64,000 bases of DNA from positions 186,001-250,000 of the forward strand of contig NZ_FOJN01000005.1 in NCBI RefSeq assembly GCF_900111805.1, given 5' to 3'. Of this stretch, positions 54,358 to 64,000 are shown piece by piece. The DNA comes from Rhodococcoides kroppenstedtii. GTDB taxonomy: Bacteria > Actinomycetota > Actinomycetes > Mycobacteriales > Mycobacteriaceae. A program made the position numbers and the translations under genes. The notes under the pieces were generated by a model. It worked only from the letters and a program-made list of their open reading frames with translations. It was not told where the DNA came from and made no database searches. Numbering within the stretch: the first letter of the stretch is position 1; the number at the start of each line of letters is the position of its first letter.

Positions 54358-54363
54358 TAGGGT
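54358..54363 (+). promoter_or_regulatory. -10 hexamer of a likely leaderless transcript
   Basis: TAGGGT ends 6 nt before the ATG at 54370. Confidence 0.4.
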
Positions 54364-54369
54364 GCGACC

Positions 54370-54609
54370 ATGCGCTCGTCTCGCGGATCGTCCCGGTTCG
54401 GTTCACCACGGACCTGGCTGAAGTTCGCCGGTCTCGCGGGCGCCGTCGGTGTCGCCGCCACGGGCGTCGTCGTCGCACGGTCGGAGCGACGGCGTCGGGA
54501 CTACGAGCCCGACGAGATCCGCGAGCGGCTCCACCAGCGACTGGCGGTGGCCACCTCCGCGGCGTCGGACGACCCTGTCACACGTCGGCGCGGACGTACT
54601 CGGCGATGA
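54370..54609 (+). CDS. Small single-helix membrane protein
   Basis: 79-aa hypothetical protein with one hydrophobic segment at about residues 17-36 (KFAGLAGAVGVAATGVVVA), followed by an Arg-rich, helical cytoplasmic tail. The TAGGGT -10 hexamer 6 nt before the ATG supports it as a real, leaderless gene. The 3' end overlaps the reductase gene by 32 nt, tail to tail. Function unknown. Confidence 0.65.
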   Translation: MRSSRGSSRFGSPRTWLKFAGLAGAVGVAATGVVVARSERRRRDYEPDEIRERLHQRLAVATSAASDDPVTRRRGRTRR

Positions 54610-55150
54610 CGACCCCCGAATCGAACGTGCGCGTGCGGGTCGGCCGGAACCGCCGATCGGCGTAGGACGCCCCACCGAACAGCGGCATTCCCTTCCCCAG
54701 CACCACCGGATTCAGCTTCAGGATCAGGCGATCGATCTCGTCGATCAGCGTCCCCGCGAGCGCTCCCCCACCCGCCAGATAGATGCCCCCACCCCCGTCG
54801 CCGCGGAGATTCCGCACCGTCGCCACGGGGTCGGCCGTCACCGCGACGTCGGGCGAAGTCGACAGCCGCGAACGGGACGCGACGATCTGCCGCAAGTGCG
54901 GATACGGGCTGTCGATGCCCGCGTCGAGCGCCGGGGTGTACGTGTTCCACCCCATGATCACCGTGTCGACGAGCGTGGGGTCGGCGGTGACGCCGAGCGC
55001 CCTGCGGACGTGATCGGGCAGCATGTCCGCGTATTCGTCGACCACCACCGCCATGTGGTCGCCCTCGTCGGCGAATGCACTCCACGTGCCGTCGGGGGCG
55101 GCGATGAACCCGTCGAGACTCGTGGCGACGTAGTAGATCAGTTCTCGCAC
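54578..55150 (-). CDS. Dihydrofolate reductase-like protein (RibD C-terminal domain)
   Basis: 190-aa reductase of the RibD_C/YwjB type, with the N-terminal ELIYYVATSLDGFIAAPDG and the NADPH-binding GGIYLAGGGALAGTLI. Members resemble DHFR in fold, but their substrates are mostly unknown. GTG start at 55150. Confidence 0.87.
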   Translation of the reverse strand: MRELIYYVATSLDGFIAAPDGTWSAFADEGDHMAVVVDEYADMLPDHVRRALGVTADPTLVDTVIMGWNTYTPALDAGIDSPYPHLRQIVASRSRLSTSPDVAVTADPVATVRNLRGDGGGGIYLAGGGALAGTLIDEIDRLILKLNPVVLGKGMPLFGGASYADRRFRPTRTRTFDSGVVIAEYVRADV

Positions 55151-55239
55151 TGGCGAACCTCTCTCGACCGGGGTGGGCCCGCCACGCTACGAGATCGACC
55201 GACGGCGGCGCGACGACTTTTCGCCCGCTCCGGGCACGC

Positions 55240-56487
55240 TCAGCCGACCGTGGCGTCCAGTGCGCGCGCGGTGGCCGCGGCCATCTGCTCCACCTGCTCG
55301 TCGGTCATGACGAACGCCGGCGAGAACTGAATGGCACCGTTGCCCGCCGCCCGCGCCGAGACACCCTCGCGGCGCAGGGTCTTCACGAACGGCATGGCGT
55401 ACGTCGGGTCCGCGAACTGCACGGCGGCGACGGCGCCCATGCCGCTCCGCACTTCACCGACCAGGTCGTGCTCGGCGAGCGGCGCGAGATGCCGATGCAG
55501 CGACGCCTCCAGCCGCGACGCATGCGACAGGAGATCTTCGCGGACGATGATGTCGAGGTTGGCGAGGGCCGCGGCCGCCGCGCCCGCGTGTCCGCCGTAC
55601 GTGTAGCCGTGCCGCCACCACGAGCCGCCCTCGTAGAACGGCGCCGCGATCCAGGGTGCCACGAACACCGCGCCCATGGGCACGTAGCCCGAGGTCAGAC
55701 CCTTGGCGGTGGTCACCAGATCGGGCTCGAGCTCGAACTTCGACGAGGCGAACCAGGCATCGCCGATGCGTCCGAAGCCCGTCACCACCTCGTCGGCGAC
55801 GAACAGGATGTCGTGGTCGCGGCAGATCTGCCGCACCTCGTGGAGGTAGCCCGCGGGCGGGAGGTAGACGCCACCGGCGCCGATGATCGGCTCCGCGAAG
55901 AACGCCGCGATGGTGTCGGCGCCCTCTTTCTCGATGAGCGCCAGCAGTTCCTTGGCGTCGTCCCACGCCACGGTGCGGGCGTCGGTCATGAGCTCGCCGT
56001 AGTTCTCCCGGTTGAGCGGAAGTCCGGACAGCGCGGTGCCGGCGACGTGCATGCCGTGATACGCCTTCTGTCGACCGACCACCACCGACTTGCCCGGTCG
56101 GCCGACCTGGTGCCAGTACCGGCGCGCCAGCTTCGCCGCGGTGTCGATCGAGTCCGATCCGCCCGAGGTGAAGAAGATCTTGCTGCCCGGCACCGGCGCG
56201 ATCTCGGCCAGACGATCCGCGAGCTCGAGCGTCACGTCGGGGGTGACGTCGCCGAAGGTCGAGTAGTGCGCGAGGGTGCTCAGCTGTCGGGCGACGGCGT
56301 CCGCGATCTCGGTCCGGCCGTGGCCGACGTTGGTGAACCACAGTCCGGCGGTGCCGTCGAGGTACTCGCGACCGTCCGTGTCCCATATCCGCGCGCCCTC
56401 GCCCCGAGCGACGACGAAGCGCCCGCCCGACTCGACCGCGTGCATGTCGGAGAAGCCGTGCCAGAACGCTGAGCTGTGATCGGTCAC
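55240..56487 (-). CDS. Class III PLP-dependent aminotransferase
   Basis: 415-aa omega-transaminase-like enzyme. Conserved signs: GTAGLWFTNVGHG near the start, FTSGGSDSIDTAAKLAR, FVADEVVTGFGRIG (cofactor Asp), and the Schiff-base Lys in TTAKGLTSGYVPMG. The amino donor is not predictable; beta-alanine, putrescine or GABA are typical. I chose the GTG at 56487; a further upstream start (MAESSVSG, 56527) would abut hrpA. Divergent from hrpA. Confidence 0.88.
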   Translation of the reverse strand: MTDHSSAFWHGFSDMHAVESGGRFVVARGEGARIWDTDGREYLDGTAGLWFTNVGHGRTEIADAVARQLSTLAHYSTFGDVTPDVTLELADRLAEIAPVPGSKIFFTSGGSDSIDTAAKLARRYWHQVGRPGKSVVVGRQKAYHGMHVAGTALSGLPLNRENYGELMTDARTVAWDDAKELLALIEKEGADTIAAFFAEPIIGAGGVYLPPAGYLHEVRQICRDHDILFVADEVVTGFGRIGDAWFASSKFELEPDLVTTAKGLTSGYVPMGAVFVAPWIAAPFYEGGSWWRHGYTYGGHAGAAAAALANLDIIVREDLLSHASRLEASLHRHLAPLAEHDLVGEVRSGMGAVAAVQFADPTYAMPFVKTLRREGVSARAAGNGAIQFSPAFVMTDEQVEQMAAATARALDATVG

Positions 56488-56527
56488 GTCGGTCAGCGTA
56501 GACCGGCCCGATACGCTGGACTCAGCC

Positions 56528-60454
<3,927 letters not shown>

Positions 60455-60461
60455 CGTCGGC

Positions 60462-60938
60462 TCAGGCCGTGCTCGGCACCGTGTCCTCGCCCCGCTGATG
60501 CCGGCGAAGTTCGTCGATCTCGCGTTCGAAGTCCTCGGCGCTGCTGAACGAGCGGTAGACCGACGCGAAACGCAGGTAGGCCACCTCGTCCAGGTCGCGC
60601 AGCGGACCGAGGATGGCGAGTCCGACCTCGTTGCTGGGGATCTCCGCGGAGCCCGAGGCGCGGACGGTGTCCTCGACCTGCTGCGCGAGGAGGACGAGAG
60701 CATCGTTGTCGACGTCGCGGCCCTGGCACGCGCGACGCACACCCTTGATCACCTTGTCACGACTGAAGGGTTCGCTGACGCCGCTCCGCTTGACCACGGA
60801 CAGCACCGCCGTCTCGACGGTGGTGAACCGGCGACCGCACTCGGGACACGACCGCCGACGGCGGATCGCCTGCCCCTCGTCCGCCTCACGAGAATCGACC
60901 ACGCGCGAGTCGGGGTGACGGCAGAACGGGCAGTGCAT
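60462..60938 (-). CDS. nrdR: Transcriptional repressor NrdR
   Basis: 158-aa repressor of ribonucleotide reductase genes. N-terminal zinc ribbon ([15 protein letters not shown] and CPECGRRF) that binds NrdR boxes, then an ATP-cone domain (about 50-140) sensing ATP/dATP. ATG at 60938. Convergent with hrpA (7 nt apart), downstream of the divS-like gene, as Rv2718c-Rv2719c. Confidence 0.95.
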   Translation of the reverse strand: MHCPFCRHPDSRVVDSREADEGQAIRRRRSCPECGRRFTTVETAVLSVVKRSGVSEPFSRDKVIKGVRRACQGRDVDNDALVLLAQQVEDTVRASGSAEIPSNEVGLAILGPLRDLDEVAYLRFASVYRSFSSAEDFEREIDELRRHQRGEDTVPSTA

Positions 60939-61045
60939 GTGGCGGTGACCCCTCGGTGCTCACGGGACGATTCCGTTCCGTACGGACGGTGCGACGTCGT
61001 CGCCGACGCCGCGCACCAGCCTACCGAGGGCCGTGCCACGATCGA

Positions 61046-61459
61046 TCAGCGCGGGGACACGCCGAGGTCGAGCTGCTCCACGACGGTCGGCTGCGGCGGA
61101 ACGTCGGCGGCCCGCAGGTTGGCCACTCCGACGAGCCCGAGGGCCGTTGCCGCTGTGACCAGAACCACAGCGGCGACCGACGCGAGACCCCGGACCGGCC
61201 GAGACACGTGCGGTGCACGCGACACCCCGACCGAGTGGCCGACGTACTCGACCGCGCCGGCGTGCGGGCGACGCACGTCGCGCGAGACGGCACGACGGCG
61301 TACGGGAGCAGACCGACGCGGCGCGGGGGCCGCGACGCGCTCGGCCGTGGCCACGGAACCCCAGTAGGACTCGTCGTCGCAGGTCCAGCGATCGACGGAC
61401 GGGCGAGAGGTCGCTCCGACTCGAGCGCCGCGAACGGTCTGCAGTTCGGTACTGATCAC
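61046..61459 (-). CDS. SOS-linked single-pass membrane protein at the divS/chiZ position
   Basis: 137-aa protein divergent from lexA. A basic, cytoplasmic N-terminal part of about 90 residues is followed by one transmembrane helix (about 91-115) and a short external end (about 20 residues). The place and the SOS box match the LexA-controlled division inhibitors of relatives (Rv2719c/ChiZ, corynebacterial DivS), but the LysM domain of Rv2719c is missing. GTG at 61459 with GAGGAG 8 nt upstream. Function by context only. Confidence 0.75.
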   Translation of the reverse strand: MISTELQTVRGARVGATSRPSVDRWTCDDESYWGSVATAERVAAPAPRRSAPVRRRAVSRDVRRPHAGAVEYVGHSVGVSRAPHVSRPVRGLASVAAVVLVTAATALGLVGVANLRAADVPPQPTVVEQLDLGVSPR

Positions 61460-61548
61460 GACAACCACTCCTCGTGGGTAGGCGGTGGTACCCCGGCGAG
61501 CTGAACGCCCACCGGCGTTCGGCCGTTCCGTTCGACCACGCGTTCGAA

Positions 61549-61563
61549 GGAACGCATGTTCGA
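61549..61563. promoter_or_regulatory. SOS (LexA) box of the divS-like gene
   Basis: GAACGCATGTTC (61550-61561) is a perfect GAAC-N4-GTTC palindrome, extended by C-G and flanks to GGAACGCATGTTCGA. It lies just downstream of the minus-strand -10 element, so LexA would block transcription start. Confidence 0.85.
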
Positions 61564-61592
61564 TGTATAGCAGGGCGGTCCGACACAGTCCA
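61564..61592 (-). promoter_or_regulatory. Promoter of the divS-like gene
   Basis: Reading the minus strand: -35 TGGACT (61592-61587), 17-nt spacer, -10 TATACA (61569-61564). The SOS box follows directly. Confidence 0.65.
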
Positions 61593-61609
61593 CGAAATCG
61601 CGACACGGA

Positions 61610-61625
61610 TCGAACAGGTGTTTGA
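61610..61625. promoter_or_regulatory. SOS (LexA) box of lexA
   Basis: TCGAACAGGTGTTTGA differs from the mycobacterial lexA box I remember (TCGAACACATGTTTGA) at two central positions. It overlaps the -35 element of the lexA promoter, which fits autorepression. Confidence 0.8.
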
Positions 61626-61650
61626 TCACCGGTCGAATCCGGTCTAACTT
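61622..61650 (+). promoter_or_regulatory. lexA promoter
   Basis: -35 TTGATC (61622-61627) and -10 TAACTT (61645-61650) with the ideal 17-nt spacing. Transcription would begin near 61657, leaving a leader of about 110 nt before the ATG. Confidence 0.65.
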
Positions 61651-61765
61651 CTACTCACGACGTCGCATCGGACACCGGGGCACCAGACGCCCCATCCGCA
61701 CCACCGTCCGGCGCGCCCAGCAGCACCCGCCCGCCCCGGGCCGGCCACCGATGGAGGTTCACAGC

Positions 61766-62485
61766 ATGACCGACGAGAGCTCGTCCGCCACGAGTACCGA
61801 TTCCGGCCTGACCGAGCGGCAACGTCGCGTTCTCGAGGTCATCCGGGCCTCCGTCACCGAGCGTGGTTACCCGCCGAGCATCCGCGAGATCGGCGACGCC
61901 GTGGGCCTGACCTCGACCTCCTCGGTCGCCCACCAACTGCGGACACTGGAGAAGAAGGGCTTCCTGCGCCGCGACCCGAACCGGCCCCGCGCGGTCGACG
62001 TCCGCCTGCCGGGCGAGAACGGACGGCCGGACGAGGTGGCCTCGACGGGCGACGCCCCCACCGTCGAGCCCGCCGCCCGCGACGCCGGCGCCGAGTCGGA
62101 CGCCCTGCCCGCGCCCACCTTCGTCCCGGTTCTCGGGCGCATCGCAGCCGGCGGTCCCATCCTGGCCGAGCAAGCCGTCGAAGAGGTGTTCCCCCTCCCG
62201 CGCGAGCTGGTCGGCTCCGGTTCGCTCTTCCTGCTGCGGGTGGTCGGCGAGTCCATGATCGACGCGGCCATCTGCGACGGTGACTGGGTGGTCGTCCGGC
62301 AGCAGAACGTCGCGGACAACGGAGACATCGTCGCCGCCATGATCGACGGCGAGGCCACGGTCAAGACGTTCAAGCGCACCGGCGGTGACGTGTGGCTGCT
62401 CCCCCACAACCCGCTCTTCGAACCCATTCCCGGCAACGACGCCGTGATCCTCGGCAAGGTCGTCACCGTGATGCGCAAGCTCTGA
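61766..62485 (+). CDS. lexA: SOS repressor LexA
   Basis: 239-aa repressor with an N-terminal winged helix ([31 protein letters not shown]) and an S24 self-cleavage domain. The cleavage site is Ala128-Gly129 in RIAAGGPI, the nucleophile Ser163 in GESMID, and the Lys200 in ATVKTFK. The ATG at 61766 is preceded by GGAGG; an in-frame ATG at 61751 would add five residues. Two SOS boxes upstream control it and its divergent neighbour. Confidence 0.96.
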   Translation: MTDESSSATSTDSGLTERQRRVLEVIRASVTERGYPPSIREIGDAVGLTSTSSVAHQLRTLEKKGFLRRDPNRPRAVDVRLPGENGRPDEVASTGDAPTVEPAARDAGAESDALPAPTFVPVLGRIAAGGPILAEQAVEEVFPLPRELVGSGSLFLLRVVGESMIDAAICDGDWVVVRQQNVADNGDIVAAMIDGEATVKTFKRTGGDVWLLPHNPLFEPIPGNDAVILGKVVTVMRKL

Positions 62486-62503
62486 TCGTCCCCCGACGAC
62501 GGC

Positions 62504-62535
62504 GAGAGCCGGCACCGTTCTCGGTGCCGGCTCTC
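62504..62535. terminator. Hairpin terminator between lexA and the acyl-CoA dehydrogenase gene
   Basis: Perfect 14-bp stem (GAGAGCCGGCACCG and its complement) with a TTCT loop, 19 nt past the lexA stop and 18 nt before the end of the convergent gene; probably bidirectional. Confidence 0.85.
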
Positions 62536-62553
62536 ATCGTTCGTCCGCGAGGG

Positions 62554-63696
62554 TCAGAGATCCAGGCCGCGCCCGATGATCTCCTTCATGATCTCCGTGG
62601 TGCCGCCGTAGATGGTCTGCACGCGAGAGTCCATGTACGCCTTGGCGATCGGGTATTCCTTCATGTAGCCGTATCCACCGTGGAGCTGCAGGCACCGGTC
62701 GATGATCTTGACCTGGTTCTCCGTGGTCCACCACTTGGCCATGGCGGCTTCCTGCACGGTGAGCTCGCCCGCGTTGAGCTGCTCGATGTACTTGTCCACC
62801 ATGATGCGGACAGCTGTGGCCTCGGTGGCGCACTCGGCCAGGACGAACCGGGTGTTCTGGAACTTCCCGATCGGCTTGCCGAACGCCTTGCGGTCCTTGC
62901 AGTACTGCACCGTCATCTCGATCGAGCGTTCGATGGCAGCGGCCGCGACCACGGCGATGGACAGCCGCTCCTGCGGAAGGTTCTGCATGAGGTAGATGAA
63001 GCCCATCCCCTCCTCGCCCAGCATGTTCGCCGCCGGCACCCGGACGTCGGTGAAGCTGAGCTCGGCCGTGTCCTGGGCCTTCATGCCGATCTTGTCGAGG
63101 TTGCGGCCCCGCTCGAACCCGGGCATGTCGCGCTCGACGCCGAAGATGCTGAATCCCTGGGCGCCCTTCTCGGGATCGGTGCAGGCCACGACGAGGACCA
63201 GATCGGCGTTGATGCCGTTGGTAATGAACGTCTTCGAGCCGTTGAGCACCCAGTCGTCACCGTCGCGGACGGCGCGCGTCTTGATGCCCTGCAGGTCGCT
63301 GCCGGTGCCGGGCTCGGTCATCGCGATGGCGGTGATGAGCTCGCCCGAGCAGAATCCGGGCAGCCAGCGCTGCTTCTGCTCCTCGTTGGTGAGCTCGATC
63401 AGGTAGGGCGCGACGACGTCGTTGTGCAGGGTGAACCCGATGCCGCTGTAGCCGCCGAACGTGGTCTCCTCGGTGACGATCGCGTTGTAGCGGAAGTCCT
63501 TCACGCCGCCGCCGCCGTACTCCTCCGGCACGGCCATGCCCAGGAAGCCCTGCTTGCCGGCCTCGACCCACACGCCGCGGTCGACGATGTTCTGCTCTTC
63601 CCACTCCGCGTGATGCGGTGCGACGTGCTGCTCGAGGAACTTCTTGTACGAGCTGCGGAACAGATCGTGCTCGGGCTCGAACAACGTGCGCTTCAT
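62554..63696 (-). CDS. Acyl-CoA dehydrogenase, long-chain type
   Basis: 380-aa FAD enzyme oxidising acyl-CoA to enoyl-CoA. Conserved motifs: AMTEPGTGSDLQGIKT, RKAFGKPIGKFQ, and the end HGGYGYMKEYPIAKAYMDSR. The usual medium-chain catalytic Glu (IYEGT) is Gly here (TIYGGTTEIMKE). As in vertebrate long-chain dehydrogenase, the base is probably the Glu five residues before the Tyr of the RKAFGK segment, i.e. Glu260. ATG at 63696. Substrate chain length is inferred from this pattern only. Confidence 0.9.
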   Translation of the reverse strand: MKRTLFEPEHDLFRSSYKKFLEQHVAPHHAEWEEQNIVDRGVWVEAGKQGFLGMAVPEEYGGGGVKDFRYNAIVTEETTFGGYSGIGFTLHNDVVAPYLIELTNEEQKQRWLPGFCSGELITAIAMTEPGTGSDLQGIKTRAVRDGDDWVLNGSKTFITNGINADLVLVVACTDPEKGAQGFSIFGVERDMPGFERGRNLDKIGMKAQDTAELSFTDVRVPAANMLGEEGMGFIYLMQNLPQERLSIAVVAAAAIERSIEMTVQYCKDRKAFGKPIGKFQNTRFVLAECATEATAVRIMVDKYIEQLNAGELTVQEAAMAKWWTTENQVKIIDRCLQLHGGYGYMKEYPIAKAYMDSRVQTIYGGTTEIMKEIIGRGLDL

Positions 63697-63799
63697 GACT
63701 CTCCTCGTGTGACGTGAGTTACCACTTCACGGTAGGTCGGAGCACGAAGGGCGTCGATGACCTGTGCGAGCGCGTTCGGTGACCACCCCCGACCCGATC

Positions 63800-63848
63800 C
63801 GATCCGGTGCAGTGGACGGCGTACAGCACCGCTCACTGCACCCGATCG
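63800..63848. repeat. 15-bp inverted repeat
   Basis: Arms CGATCCGGTGCAGTG (63800-63814) and CACTGCACCCGATCG (63834-63848) pair with one mismatch, loop 19 nt. It may be the terminator of the partial membrane-protein gene or an operator of the acyl-CoA dehydrogenase gene. Confidence 0.5.
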
Positions 63849-63873
63849 GCGTGACGGCGGACGGCGCGGCGAC

Positions 63874-64000
63874 TCAGCGAGCGGTGCGCCCCGCCGACGC
63901 CCGCAGGATCGGGTAGCCCACCAGGATCCCCACCGACCCCCAGACGATGCCGCCGAGCTCGACGGACCCGATGGTCAGCGTCAGATCGCCGATCCCGGCG
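63874..64000 (-). CDS. Membrane protein, C-terminal fragment cut by the window edge
   Basis: The last 42 codons of a minus-strand gene, ending ...LGGIVWGSVGILVGYPILRA then SAGRTAR. The stretch is hydrophobic, one transmembrane helix, followed by a short basic tail. The pattern (IGSVELGGI before a final helix) recalls uracil/xanthine permeases (NCS2), but this is a guess from few residues. It points toward the window's right edge for its start. Confidence 0.55.
   Translation of the reverse strand, partial: AGIGDLTLTIGSVELGGIVWGSVGILVGYPILRASAGRTAR

Noticed and set aside
60498..61367. Plus-strand frame of 289 codons opposite nrdR and the divS-like gene
   Set aside because: NrdR on the other strand has complete zinc-ribbon and ATP-cone motifs; the plus frame has none.

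Overview
The window comes from the chromosome of a very GC-rich actinobacterium of the Mycobacteriales, most likely a Rhodococcus-type organism. The gene content and, above all, the gene order match what I remember of the Mycobacterium tuberculosis stretch from about Rv2681 to Rv2720: HRDC/RNase D protein, dxs, ABC transporter, TrmA-type RNA methyltransferase, APC permease, ceoB-ceoC, DUF3159, OB-fold protein, DUF3710, dut, DUF3093, DUF4193, cei, suhB, ppgK, sigA, yihY, DUF3039, DUF3099, sigB, ideR, DUF4192, PAC2 protein, hydrolase, phzF, nrdR, divS-like gene, lexA. A mycothiol-linked formaldehyde dehydrogenase and an IdeR box fit the same group. No phage, IS element, CRISPR array, rRNA or tRNA gene was seen.

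Layout. 1-4803: RNase D-like protein and the fadA-fadB beta-oxidation pair. 4804-6137: a repeat-rich intergenic region, an IdeR iron box and a siderophore-binding lipoprotein. 6161-13657: dxs, a three-domain glutaminase, a sigK-rskA pair and a DrrAB-type exporter. 13664-18408: RNA methyltransferase, APC permease and two TrkA-type K+ regulators. 18376-25926: mostly small conserved actinobacterial genes (DUF3159, OB-fold, hydrolase, DUF3710, dut, DUF3093, DUF4193, cei) plus suhB and ppgK. 26102-35812: sigA to sigB, with a helicase, an EamA exporter, YihY and a methyltransferase between them. 35867-41619: GNAT/acyl-CoA-synthetase fusion plus AcuC deacetylase, then ideR-galE. 41622-51498: DUF4192, dtd, TRIC-type channel, lipoprotein, mscR with an MBL hydrolase, PAC2 protein, hydrolase and a Ski2-like DUF3516 helicase. 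51530-53647: phzF followed by a small, less GC-rich islet carrying a DUF2510 protein and ending in a partial second phzF 3' end. 53644-64000: papain-like amidase, DHFR-like reductase, aminotransferase, hrpA, nrdR, the divergent SOS pair divS/lexA, an acyl-CoA dehydrogenase and the C-terminal end of a membrane protein.

Regulatory logic visible in the sequence. The window holds the primary sigma factor (sigA), its stress relative (sigB, with an ECF-type promoter), an ECF factor with its membrane anti-sigma factor (sigK-rskA), the iron regulator (ideR) with an IdeR box on the siderophore-binding protein, the ribonucleotide reductase repressor (nrdR), and lexA with SOS boxes for both lexA and its divergent neighbour. 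Several genes have a TANNNT -10 hexamer ending 6-7 nt before the start codon, which implies leaderless mRNAs. Start positions were chosen by -10 spacing, ribosome-binding sites, stop/start overlaps and homologue N-termini recalled from memory; no database search was possible.
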